DNA of 64,000 bases, from positions 1 to 64,000 of IMG/VR virus record IMGVR_UViG_3300028553_001580. The stretch is one strand, 5' to 3'. Below, piece by piece: positions 49,262-57,726 of the stretch; position 1 is the first letter of the stretch, and each line of letters opens with the position of its first letter. Both the position numbers and the translations under genes were made by a program. Source of the DNA: a virus. A model generated the notes under the pieces. It saw only the letters and a program-made list of their open reading frames with translations. It was not told where the DNA came from and did no database searches.

Positions 49262-49778
49262 AACCTAATTTTTTATAGTTTTCAATTATCTTTTCTGAAT
49301 TTATTTTTTTTACTAATACGGCGGGGTTACCTTTGTAAACCCCCCATTCTTCAGTATCACCAATAAGTAAGCTACCTGCGGTTAAAAGTACCCCACGTCT
49401 AAGTATTGACCCAGGTAATACAATCGCGTTTGTCCCAATATTAGAAAACTTTTCCATAATAACGGGTTTGATTATTTGACTACCTTTTAAATCATCAGGA
49501 ATCATAGCGCCAAATAAACCACTATCATCAAATCTATCTGAACCACAAATAATTCTAGCACCTGCCATTATGTTATTAAAACCTTTTGCCGTAAAAGAAC
49601 TATTTTTTCCACCTATAATTGTAACGTATGGACTAATATGTACATAATCACCTATTGTGACGTTTGTTGAGCAATATACACCTTTATCTATTGCAACATG
49701 TGAACCACTTATAGTTAAATTTTGTTTAGATAATACATCGTTATCAATAAACACGTCATCACCAATTATATTAATCAT
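49251..49778 (-). CDS. Hexapeptide-repeat (left-handed beta-helix) acyltransferase
   Basis: 175 residues of hexapeptide repeats ('GDYVHISPYVTIIGG', 'MEKFSNIGTNAIVLPGSILRRGVLLTAGSLLIGD') ending in 'VYKGNPAVLVKK', the standard end of sugar O/N-acetyltransferases of the WbbJ/NeuD type. It probably acetylates a sugar, possibly the amino sugar produced via gmd and the aminotransferase. Works as a trimer with acetyl-CoA. Confidence 0.85.
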   Translation of the reverse strand: MINIIGDDVFIDNDVLSKQNLTISGSHVAIDKGVYCSTNVTIGDYVHISPYVTIIGGKNSSFTAKGFNNIMAGARIICGSDRFDDSGLFGAMIPDDLKGSQIIKPVIMEKFSNIGTNAIVLPGSILRRGVLLTAGSLLIGDTEEWGVYKGNPAVLVKKINSEKIIENYKKLGYEI

Positions 49779-50353
49779 ATCGTTTTTTTAAAATCTTCAA
49801 CAGAAATCAAATTTAATAATCTAATTCTATCATTTTCTAACATTTCCCACGTTAATTCTGAATCAATTGTTATGATTTTTTGTTTACCTTTTTTGATAAT
49901 CCCACATCCGTAATCTGTATCAACTACCACCATATACAAATCATCACGTTCTGTTTTTAGTTTGACCCAAGCTTTCCAACAATCACCAGTCCATTCAGAT
50001 TCCAACTTTGGTTGGGGATATCTTTGAATAAACTCTGAATGTGGGTTCATGTCGTGGCAAATAATAAATCCACCATCGTTTAAAACACGTAACGAATTAT
50101 TAATATCTTTATAAACTTGCTCGGACCAATGTAAACCATCAATAAAAATAATATCAAAAGTTTCATTGTTTTGGTCAAAAAAGTCATCCGAAGTTAATCT
50201 AAATGTCACAGGAACAGTAGGTGTTGGGTCAACACAAATTTTATATTCACATTGAATGTTATTAAAATTAATTCCTGGCCCCATACCTATTTCTAGATAT
50301 TTTTTTCCATTCGTTTTATTTATTAAAAATTGGATAATTTCTGTTCTTGTCAT
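49775..50353 (-). CDS. Class I SAM-dependent methyltransferase
   Basis: 192 residues. 'KKYLEIGMGPGINFNNI' (SAM motif I), 'FDIIFIDGLHWSEQVYKDINNSLRVLNDGGFIICHDMNP' (motifs II-IV, Methyltransf_24 style with metal-binding Asp-His). Likely O-methylates a sugar or glycan end in this cluster. Overlaps the acyltransferase gene by 4 nt. Confidence 0.8.
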   Translation of the reverse strand: MTRTEIIQFLINKTNGKKYLEIGMGPGINFNNIQCEYKICVDPTPTVPVTFRLTSDDFFDQNNETFDIIFIDGLHWSEQVYKDINNSLRVLNDGGFIICHDMNPHSEFIQRYPQPKLESEWTGDCWKAWVKLKTERDDLYMVVVDTDYGCGIIKKGKQKIITIDSELTWEMLENDRIRLLNLISVEDFKKTI

Positions 50354-50355
50354 AA

Positions 50356-51213
50356 TTAAATTTTGAATACTTGTTTTATATTTTCATTCCAAATCACAGC
50401 ACCCGCTAAAACACCTGATAGTCGACCAAACAAATAATCACATTTACCTAATAATTTAGCTTGTATTATTGTTTCTTCACCTAATAACTTACAATGGTCG
50501 GGTCTTTTTGTACTAACATTTGGCCAACAATGAACTTGGTTAATATACTCCATCGATTCATCTGTTCTTCTAAAAACGTTAGGCATAAAATAAGATGACG
50601 GAAATTTTTTATGTAGTTCATTAATATATTCCATGTCTTCACTGACAATTAAAAGTTTTGTTATTTTTGGGTTTTCATCCAGTATCTTACTGATTTCTTT
50701 AATGTAATCATTTACATCAAACACCCCGTACATTGGGTGATGTAGGTTATATTCAGTACCTCTGGCCATAACACCTAATACCACATGACCTTTTAATTCT
50801 TGTTCATATATTTTGTCAATTTTATCTAAAATATATTGTTTAGGTTTAATATATAATTTATCAATTGTTTGTTGTCGGTTTAATTCCGATGGCTCATCAA
50901 AGTAATGTTTACTATGGTCAATTAAATCTGGTCTAGGTTTGTTGGTACAAAAGTTAACCGAATCTTCGGGACTCGGTATCTTTTGGTCAAACCAAAAATC
51001 AAAAGGATTGCCATTAGGGACTAATGTTGTTGATTCAAACGGATTAAATCCCTCAACCCAAGTTGTTTGACCCCAATCGATATATGGTATACCATTACCT
51101 CCAGTTTCGTGATGATGGATTAATTGCTCCAAACAAATTCTATAGTTTGAAAAAAATCCATACCCAAATCCCCATCCATGATTGATAGGTGCTATACGAT
51201 AAAAATTAGTCAT
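50356..51213 (-). CDS. Fucosyltransferase-like protein, paralog 2
   Basis: 285 residues. Paralog of the protein at 48434: 'VVLGVMARGTEYNLHHPMYGVFDVNDYIKEISKIL' (nucleotide-sugar Arg motif), 'TKLLIVSEDMEYINEL', and the ending 'LSGVLAGAVIWNENIKQVFKI'. The N-terminus keeps 'HGWGFGYGFFSNYRICLEQL', a loop typical of this GT-B group. Probably transfers a 6-deoxy sugar. Confidence 0.6.
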   Translation of the reverse strand: MTNFYRIAPINHGWGFGYGFFSNYRICLEQLIHHHETGGNGIPYIDWGQTTWVEGFNPFESTTLVPNGNPFDFWFDQKIPSPEDSVNFCTNKPRPDLIDHSKHYFDEPSELNRQQTIDKLYIKPKQYILDKIDKIYEQELKGHVVLGVMARGTEYNLHHPMYGVFDVNDYIKEISKILDENPKITKLLIVSEDMEYINELHKKFPSSYFMPNVFRRTDESMEYINQVHCWPNVSTKRPDHCKLLGEETIIQAKLLGKCDYLFGRLSGVLAGAVIWNENIKQVFKI

Positions 51214-51625
51214 TCTTAATGAAGGTTTTATCTAAGGATTGACCTTCATAAGGTCCTGTTTTATACTCATAAACAATCGTATCATCTTCTAAAATCTCGT
51301 ATGTGTGCCCACCATATAGTGTGAAGCTGGCATCACCAGCACCTAAAATTGGCGTTGATATTATTGTATCATCAATGTCGTATAATATACATTTAACACG
51401 ACCTTTTATAACCACCCAAGATTCTTGTGCAATTTGTTTTGGGTGGTGTCTATCTTTGGTTATGTGTTTGTGTGGCGGGAAAGTTTTTCTCCTTTCCATT
51501 CTTAATGTGGCACACTGAATAAAATTATCTTCTGGGACAATTTCAGTTCTTCCTTGTATTTCAGATAATCTATTAATAACATGTAATAGTTTTCCTTTTT
51601 CAATTTTTGAATAAATTTTTTCCAT
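51206..51625 (-). CDS. WbuC-like cupin protein
   Basis: 139 residues with a C-terminal cupin: 'FPPHKHITKDRHHP' (metal-binding histidines), 'ESWVVIKGRVKCILYDID', 'GGHTYEILEDDTIVYEYKTGPYEG'. WbuC-type cupins occur in O-antigen loci next to fucose pathway genes; exact reaction unknown. Overlaps its neighbour by 8 nt. Confidence 0.75.
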   Translation of the reverse strand: MEKIYSKIEKGKLLHVINRLSEIQGRTEIVPEDNFIQCATLRMERRKTFPPHKHITKDRHHPKQIAQESWVVIKGRVKCILYDIDDTIISTPILGAGDASFTLYGGHTYEILEDDTIVYEYKTGPYEGQSLDKTFIKND

Positions 51626-51628
51626 TTT

Positions 51629-52432
51629 TTAAAACCTAATCCAATTTTCGGGTAATATATCCCCTGTGTTATGATGTATTGATTCTCCAAACCATTTTAA
51701 AGGTCCAATGACTTTTTTAAAAGGGTTATTATTTAACCATGCTCCCCACCAAGAAAATGAAGAGTTAGAAATAATATTATTCCTACACAAACTCATTAAA
51801 TACATTTCAATATAATCCTTTTCATTTTCAATGTAAAGTGAGTTGGGTAGATTTAAATTTTTCTTACACCATTCTATGTCGTCACTAAATGTTACAAACA
51901 TATCAGTAATATTTTTTAATTTTTCAACCGCACAAAGGTAATATTCTAAGCTCTGTGTGGGGTGATGGTTTGGGAAATTTAAATAATCTCCCCTCCTAAT
52001 ATGAAGTGATGTACAATTTTTTTGAAAAATTATTGGGTATTTTTCAAAAAGGTATTCTTTATCAATAAAACTAAAATCAATAAAATCTATTATATGTGTA
52101 CGATTGTGTTTAAAATACTTTTCACTCTGAAAAAACCCATCTATGAAAACATCTTGTGTGATTGGGTCGGTTTCAATAAACTCAAAGGGATATTTAATTA
52201 TTTGCGGTTGTGGGTTTGTTACGTTATCTGTTTTTAAATTTTTAAAAATTTTTATATACTCATTACTATGATTTAATTTTGGGTTGTGAGTATTTTCTAA
52301 ATCTAAATAAGATAAATGATGATGTAAGTTTGGAAATGAGCAATTGGTGTTATTATCGATTGATAAGGATTTAGTAGCTGCAATTTGAAAAAACATATTT
52401 CCTAAACCCCCTTTCAAATTACAATATATCAT
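51629..52432 (-). CDS. GT11 family (alpha-1,2-fucosyltransferase-like) glycosyltransferase
   Basis: 267 residues. All GT11 marks: 'LKGGLGNMFFQIAATKSLS', 'SLHIRRGDYLN' (HxRRxD) and 'IISNSSFSWWGAWLN'. Uses GDP-fucose-type donors in known members, which fits gmd in this cluster. Somewhat short but complete. Cytoplasmic. Confidence 0.88.
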   Translation of the reverse strand: MIYCNLKGGLGNMFFQIAATKSLSIDNNTNCSFPNLHHHLSYLDLENTHNPKLNHSNEYIKIFKNLKTDNVTNPQPQIIKYPFEFIETDPITQDVFIDGFFQSEKYFKHNRTHIIDFIDFSFIDKEYLFEKYPIIFQKNCTSLHIRRGDYLNFPNHHPTQSLEYYLCAVEKLKNITDMFVTFSDDIEWCKKNLNLPNSLYIENEKDYIEMYLMSLCRNNIISNSSFSWWGAWLNNNPFKKVIGPLKWFGESIHHNTGDILPENWIRF

Positions 52433-53148
52433 AACTTAGTATATGGTTTTTTATTTCTTATGATATTAACAATTTTTAAAATTTTTTCCATATTAACTTT
52501 GTGGTCATTAATTGGGTTACTTTCATTATAAATGTAATTAATTTCAGACATAAATTTATAATGCTCAATACCACTCATTTCGGCCATCGGGTACATGAAT
52601 GATAAATCCCCAGCAACGCTCCAATACTCCCCATCATGATTTTTCAAATCATCTTGATTTATTTTTCTCCATAAAAAAACTTTCCAAGTCCTAAGGTGTG
52701 TTAACGTAAACGTCTCATTTCTAATATTATCAAAACTTGTATATGGTTGAGCAAATCCCATTCTACCATCGTGGTATTTAAAAGAACCATTTGCCAGCCA
52801 AATGTCACCACTATTATAATGATTCACTATTCTTTCAAAAACTTTGCTATCGGGTAACCAATCATCACCATCTACCTCAATACAAATATCATCATCTTCT
52901 ACCCCATAGTTTCCTCTTATTACTTGGTCATAATTACCCGGCTGGTACATTTTGTTTTTGTTTTCAATTAAAATGAATCTATTATCCTCTTTTATAAAAT
53001 TTTTTATTTTATTAACGGTTTGGTCAGTCGACATGTCATCGGTAATAAAACATCTAAAATCTTTATGTGTTTGTGTCATTATGGTTGCCAAACATTTTTC
53101 AATATAATCTTGACAGTTATATGTTGTTGTTAAAATAACTAAACTCAT
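52429..53148 (-). CDS. Family 2 glycosyltransferase
   Basis: 239 residues: 'LVILTTTYNCQDYIEKCLATIMTQTHKDFRCFITDDMSTDQT' is a classic GT2 start and 'DICIEVDGDDWLPDSKVF' gives the DxD metal site. C-terminus 'YIYNESNPINDHK' as in LPS glycosyltransferases. Overlaps the GT11 gene by 4 nt. Confidence 0.88.
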   Translation of the reverse strand: MSLVILTTTYNCQDYIEKCLATIMTQTHKDFRCFITDDMSTDQTVNKIKNFIKEDNRFILIENKNKMYQPGNYDQVIRGNYGVEDDDICIEVDGDDWLPDSKVFERIVNHYNSGDIWLANGSFKYHDGRMGFAQPYTSFDNIRNETFTLTHLRTWKVFLWRKINQDDLKNHDGEYWSVAGDLSFMYPMAEMSGIEHYKFMSEINYIYNESNPINDHKVNMEKILKIVNIIRNKKPYTKL

Positions 53149-54786
53149 TTAATTTAAAATTTTAATATATAATTCTTTTATTTTTTTACTTACTTCCAAT
53201 GAATCAAATTTTTCAATATCACTTGGAGGTTCGTGTAATTTTTTATCTACAATATATCCACTACTTTCAACATTGTAAATCCATCCAGGTTTTCCACACA
53301 TCCAACCTTCAATGGTTGTTCTTCCAAGAAGTATTCCTGCAGTTTCTGAACAGTTTTTAACAAACGTTTCAACTCTACTTGTTGCATTGGAATGTTTTAC
53401 GTGTTGATTAGTTAACAAGTCATCAAGGTAGTTTGATTTATTTTCTCCCACCAACCATAATTCTTTTCCCACTTCTTTAGAATATGAAACCAAATCTCTA
53501 ATTGCGTTTTCTCTTAAGTAATCAATTGTTCCAACAAATAAAATGTAGTTTTCATCTTTTGTATTATTGGTATTAAATCTTTTTGAATCAATTGGATTAT
53601 AAACAACTTCAGTATTACTTGTATCAATATTAAATTTTTCTATAATATGTTCTTGAATTTCAGGTCTTATGCAAACATATTTTTTAATTGATTCGTGTAA
53701 TATCGGATTTTCTAACTCAATAACTTCTGAATGTATTGTTGATATTTTATTAATATTTGGATACATCTGACAAATTTGATTTGATACAGGTGTATGTTGA
53801 GTATGTATAATATCAAAATTAACATCAGATATTTTATACATTACATTTGGTTGTGTTGGTTTAAACCCTTCTGGTGTGTTAAACCCCCATTTACCATCAC
53901 CCAACTTATATCCGGGCGATTGTTGAAAAGGTAAAACTTTAATTCCTTGTTGTTTTGCCAATTGTGATAGAGGTCCATTAATATCAGACACAACCGTAAC
54001 ATCACAATTTAATTTTTTTAACCCTCTTGCCAATTCATAAACATACATTTCTGAACCTGTAAAAGTTTTGAAAAACAAACATGACAACATAACTTTCAAT
54101 GGTGATTCTAAAGTTAAATTTCTTTTAATTTTTAATGGTAAAACATCTTTAAATTTTTCTGCAAATTCTTCTCTATTTTTTTCCCATTGTTCATTTGTCA
54201 TCCCGATTGATTTATGTGTAATTCTTACATCATACATAACACCAATTTTAACTCCTTCCAAATGGTTTCTAAATGAAAAGTCCACATCATAAAAATGAAA
54301 TCCTTTTACGTCTTCGTTGAAATTCTTTTTGATATTTTTTTTATTTATTGCAAGAAAAAGACCATCAACAAGTAAAACGTTGTCTAATTGATTTCCAAGA
54401 CTTGTAGAATATTTAGATTCCCATTTTTTTCCATCGTGTTCGTGATTGACAATTCCTTTTAATTTTGAAAAGTCTTCCCACCATTTGCCTGATGATGGAA
54501 GTGAAGTTGACCCTGCAACACCAAGAATGCCATAATCAGAATTTCTTTTAAAATAATTTAATATTTTGGAACCCCAATTTTTGCTATCAAAATATATATC
54601 ATCGTGACATAGAACAATAATGTCATTTTCAGATTTCTCTATCAATTTGTTGTAAACCTGACTTAGTGAAAATTCACCATTGTTTTCAACAGGTAATATT
54701 TCAATTTTAGAAACTCCTGATGTTTTTTTTAACATGGACACAAAATTGTCGTCCACTTTTCTTGTTGAAAATCCTACTGTTAACAT
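53149..54786 (-). CDS. Bifunctional GT2-like plus GT4 glycosyltransferase
   Basis: 545 residues from MLTVGFSTRKVDDNF. A longer frame from 54855 exists, but the inner ATG overlaps the stop of a small upstream gene and gives a normal GT2-like start. Residues 1-220: GT-A domain with 'NDIIVLCHDDIYFDSKNWG' and 'GFHFYDVDFSFRN'. Residues 230-545: GT4 domain with 'FFKTFTGSEMYVYELARGLKKL', 'YNPIDSKRFN' and 'GRTTIEGWMCGKPGWIYN'. Adds two sugars in sequence or polymerises (inference). Confidence 0.8.
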   Translation of the reverse strand: MLTVGFSTRKVDDNFVSMLKKTSGVSKIEILPVENNGEFSLSQVYNKLIEKSENDIIVLCHDDIYFDSKNWGSKILNYFKRNSDYGILGVAGSTSLPSSGKWWEDFSKLKGIVNHEHDGKKWESKYSTSLGNQLDNVLLVDGLFLAINKKNIKKNFNEDVKGFHFYDVDFSFRNHLEGVKIGVMYDVRITHKSIGMTNEQWEKNREEFAEKFKDVLPLKIKRNLTLESPLKVMLSCLFFKTFTGSEMYVYELARGLKKLNCDVTVVSDINGPLSQLAKQQGIKVLPFQQSPGYKLGDGKWGFNTPEGFKPTQPNVMYKISDVNFDIIHTQHTPVSNQICQMYPNINKISTIHSEVIELENPILHESIKKYVCIRPEIQEHIIEKFNIDTSNTEVVYNPIDSKRFNTNNTKDENYILFVGTIDYLRENAIRDLVSYSKEVGKELWLVGENKSNYLDDLLTNQHVKHSNATSRVETFVKNCSETAGILLGRTTIEGWMCGKPGWIYNVESSGYIVDKKLHEPPSDIEKFDSLEVSKKIKELYIKILN

Positions 54787-54932
54787 TCTAAATTTAATTT
54801 TTTCAATTCTTCTACTAAAAGGTTTAGTTTTTCTTTCATGTGAATATTCCACCACCCATCATTTTTTTTTGACATCACTAATTCGATTTTAGTTTTATAT
54901 ATTTCTTCACACAGTTTTTTTTTATCTTTCAT
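54780..54932 (-). CDS. Small hypothetical protein between dut and the bifunctional glycosyltransferase
   Basis: 50 residues, starting MKDKKKLCEEIYKTKIELVM and ending ELKKLNLEC, a single charged helix pair with a central 'DGWWN'. Its ATG overlaps the dut stop (ATGA) and its TAA overlaps the downstream GT start by 7 nt, a coupling pattern like the rest of the operon. That argues that it is a real gene and fixes the start of the glycosyltransferase. Confidence 0.6.
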   Translation of the reverse strand: MKDKKKLCEEIYKTKIELVMSKKNDGWWNIHMKEKLNLLVEELKKLNLEC

Positions 54933-55528
54933 AGACCAGTACTTCCAAATCCATTATCGTTTCTGTCTTTGTCATCCATACTTTTTGTTTGAATTAAAGA
55001 AACCCATTTACCATTTACCACAGGACAAAGAACGGCTTGTGCGATTTTCTGACCTTTTACTATTTTTACTTTTTCTGTTGTTGTATTAAAAATAATAACT
55101 TTAACTTCACCTAAATAACCACTATCAACGGTTCCTGGTGAATTTAAAACGAATAGTCCTTGGTTTAATGCCAAACCACTTTTTGACCTAACTTGGATTT
55201 CATATCCGTCAGGAATATTGAATTTTAGACCGGTTGGTACTAATGACCTTGAGTTTGGAAAAACCCAAACATCTTCCGACGCTCTTAAATCAAAACCTGA
55301 ATCACTTTTGTAAGCATATTCAGGATTAACATTTTCACTTTCATTAATAAATTTTAATTCAACTGAACTTGTAAATTGACTTTCAAAATGTTGGTTTAAG
55401 TCATTCATATCAACACCCATAGACTTTAACATCGCTTCAGGGTTTGACATATCCACATCACCAAACTGTGTTTGAAGGTCTTTAAGTGCCTTCACGCTAC
55501 TTTTAATATCTTTTATTTTATCAAACAT
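54929..55528 (-). CDS. dut: dUTPase with N-terminal extension
   Basis: 199 residues. All five dUTPase motifs: 'SDSGFDLRAS', 'VRSKSGLALNQG', 'SPGTVDSGYLGEVKV', 'KGQKIAQAVLCPVV' and the P-loop-like end 'NDNGFGSTGL'. Hydrolyses dUTP to dUMP, keeping uracil out of phage DNA. About 55 extra N-terminal residues ('FDKIKDIKSSVKALKDLQTQFG') form a helix not needed for catalysis, possibly a partner-binding tail. Trimeric in known members. Confidence 0.93.
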   Translation of the reverse strand: MFDKIKDIKSSVKALKDLQTQFGDVDMSNPEAMLKSMGVDMNDLNQHFESQFTSSVELKFINESENVNPEYAYKSDSGFDLRASEDVWVFPNSRSLVPTGLKFNIPDGYEIQVRSKSGLALNQGLFVLNSPGTVDSGYLGEVKVIIFNTTTEKVKIVKGQKIAQAVLCPVVNGKWVSLIQTKSMDDKDRNDNGFGSTGL

Positions 55529-56256
55529 TATTTTAATGATTTTAATTTTTTTATTGTTGAAATTAATACATCAACATCTTTTTCACAATATTTTGCAATT
55601 TCATCTAATCTGTTAGACTCCCAATAAGCCGAATGAACCATTCCTCCATTGATTTCGCCATCTTTAGGTGTTGGTATATCTAAACAAGAGCACATTAAAT
55701 CTAAAGAACCAATTGAGGTGTACGCTCCGTATTGCCATATTTCTTTAGTGTCAATGGCTTTAACTTCCCAAGGTTTAGTATCGTAAGACGGTAGTATTTT
55801 AGATGGCATAATACCATTTACAATCATACGTTTAGCTAACATCGGTATGTCAAAGTTTTTAAGGTTGTGACCACAAAGATAAAAATCCAATTTATGACAA
55901 CGGTCCAAAAGATTTCTCACTTCCAAAAGAAGTTTTTCTTCATCATCGTTTTTAAATGTTTGTTTTTTAACCTCACCATTTTCTAAAACAAATGCCATTG
56001 ACACACAAACAATTTTTGCAAACTCAGGCACTAACGCGGTACGTAATGAATAGACATCATTCATTTTTTGCATTTCATCTTCTAACCCGTTTGTTTCAAC
56101 ATCATCTTCAGGGAATCTTTTTAAAAACCAATCAAAGTATTTAACAAATTGTTCCGCAATAGTTGGGTTTGTTTTTTGACAAGTAGACCAGTCTTTACAG
56201 ATACCTACAGTTTCGATATCTAAAAATAAAATTTTTGTTATAGGAATATTAATCAT
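55528..56256 (-). CDS. DnaQ-like 3'-5' exonuclease (DEDDy)
   Basis: 242 residues. Exo I 'KILFLDIETVGI', Exo II 'YLCGHNLKNFDIPMLAKRM', Exo III 'YCEKDVDVLIST' with Tyr, so DEDDy type as in B-family polymerase proofreading domains and related stand-alone exonucleases. Likely trims DNA or RNA 3' ends in replication or repair. 1-nt overlap with dut places it in a nucleotide-metabolism pair inside the glycan cluster. Confidence 0.85.
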   Translation of the reverse strand: MINIPITKILFLDIETVGICKDWSTCQKTNPTIAEQFVKYFDWFLKRFPEDDVETNGLEDEMQKMNDVYSLRTALVPEFAKIVCVSMAFVLENGEVKKQTFKNDDEEKLLLEVRNLLDRCHKLDFYLCGHNLKNFDIPMLAKRMIVNGIMPSKILPSYDTKPWEVKAIDTKEIWQYGAYTSIGSLDLMCSCLDIPTPKDGEINGGMVHSAYWESNRLDEIAKYCEKDVDVLISTIKKLKSLK

Positions 56257-56262
56257 TTTTAT

Positions 56263-56505
56263 TTAATTATTTGATGTTATTTTACCACCAAAAGGAAATC
56301 CAGCAAACCCTTCTAAATCCATAATTGACTCTAAAAGTGAAATACAATAGGTTTCGTCTTTTGAATTAAATTGATGTGATTTAAACTTATATGATGAGTC
56401 ATCAGTGATAATATAAAACAACATAAAATTTTCGTTTGTTGACGGATGATTGATATAGTTATCGTATACTTCTTGTGGTGTTAATTGTTGTGTTAATGTG
56501 TTCAT
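56263..56505 (-). CDS. Hypothetical protein
   Basis: 80 residues, MNTLTQQLTPQEVYDNYINHPST start, beta strands 'MLFYIITDDSSYKF' and a glycine-rich end 'GFAGFPFGGKI'. No family recognised; close spacing with the exonuclease and glycosyltransferase genes. Confidence 0.5.
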   Translation of the reverse strand: MNTLTQQLTPQEVYDNYINHPSTNENFMLFYIITDDSSYKFKSHQFNSKDETYCISLLESIMDLEGFAGFPFGGKITSNN

Positions 56506-56508
56506 ATT

Positions 56509-57726
56509 TTATTTAATTAGGGATTTATATAGGTCTGCTCTATTTTTTGTGACAATATTAAGGTCGTACGTGTCTTTAACAGTTTCATACAATTTTTGAC
56601 CTAAGTCATATGCGAAGTTAGGGTTATCAATTAACTTTTTCATATATTTTGCCCAATCACTATGATTTCTTGATTCATCTACTAAAAGTGCATTTCCATC
56701 TGTAAATTGACCATTTTTTAATGAATGTTTTAAATCAATTGTATAAGGACCTATATTTGATGCAATAATCGCTTTTTTATAGAATCCAGCTTCAATTACT
56801 TTTAATTGTGATTTTACTCTGTTAAAAATATGATTTTTAATAGGGGATAAAGATACATCAAAAAGTCTATAATTTGATGCGTAAGATGTTACAGGTTTGG
56901 TCCAAACACGATTGTAAAATGGTTCTTGTTCTAAGGTGTACTCAACGTCTTCAAACTTTTTTAAATACTCTAAATGTTGTGGTGAAACCATTTTGTAGTT
57001 ATCTGTAAAAATTTCTTCATAACGAGCCCAAACAGTTTCTTCAGGTTTAATTGGTCTTTGTTTTTGTTCTCCTGTTTGTTTGTTAATTTCAGTTACAGTT
57101 CCTCTAGTATCAAAACCACATAAATGTAAAGAATATTTATCTTTTGAGTCTTTAAGTTTATTTACAACACCATCTAATAACTTTAAATCGTGTAAGTGTG
57201 AAGAACCCCCTAACCAACCAAAACGAAGTTTTTCTGATGGTTTTGTTTCGTAATTAAACTGAGGTTCTTTTGGGTTAATCGCATTTGGTAAAACGTGAAC
57301 ATTTTTATTTATTTTAGAAATTTCTGAAGCAAATAAAGATGTAGTTGTTGTTATATGTGATGCAACTTTTAAATTTGCAACTATCTTTTGGTTTAATTTA
57401 TTTTGCACAATTAACTGATGGATAGGATGTTCTTTTGTTGGTAACCAATAATCATCTAAATCCATTATTGTAATAATACCAATAGAGTTTAATTTTTGAA
57501 TTAAATCAACCGCCATATCAAAATCTTGACCTATAGACCTATGAAAATGTACAATGTCATATTGTTTCCAATAGTTATAGTCATTGATTTTGGGGTCGTA
57601 GTCAATATCTACGTGAAACTCATCTGAGTGATTATTTTGAAGACAAACGTGGGGGTCTACTGAACGGAATTTTCCAACTCCGGTCCGGTCGCTAGGGGTG
57701 ACTAAAACCTTAATTTTTTTTGACAT
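56509..57726 (-). CDS. GT4-like glycosyltransferase
   Basis: 405 residues. 'KIKVLVTPSDRTGVGKFRSVDPHVCLQNN' is the N-terminal Rossmann start, 'KLRFGWLGGSSHLHDLKLLDGVV' the interdomain donor loop, 'RVKSQLKVIEAGFYKKAIIASNIGPY' the donor-binding E region, and 'YDIVHFHR' an inner motif. Overlaps the upstream homing endonuclease gene by 17 nt, which suggests that the latter inserted next to its start. Confidence 0.8.
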   Translation of the reverse strand: MSKKIKVLVTPSDRTGVGKFRSVDPHVCLQNNHSDEFHVDIDYDPKINDYNYWKQYDIVHFHRSIGQDFDMAVDLIQKLNSIGIITIMDLDDYWLPTKEHPIHQLIVQNKLNQKIVANLKVASHITTTTSLFASEISKINKNVHVLPNAINPKEPQFNYETKPSEKLRFGWLGGSSHLHDLKLLDGVVNKLKDSKDKYSLHLCGFDTRGTVTEINKQTGEQKQRPIKPEETVWARYEEIFTDNYKMVSPQHLEYLKKFEDVEYTLEQEPFYNRVWTKPVTSYASNYRLFDVSLSPIKNHIFNRVKSQLKVIEAGFYKKAIIASNIGPYTIDLKHSLKNGQFTDGNALLVDESRNHSDWAKYMKKLIDNPNFAYDLGQKLYETVKDTYDLNIVTKNRADLYKSLIK

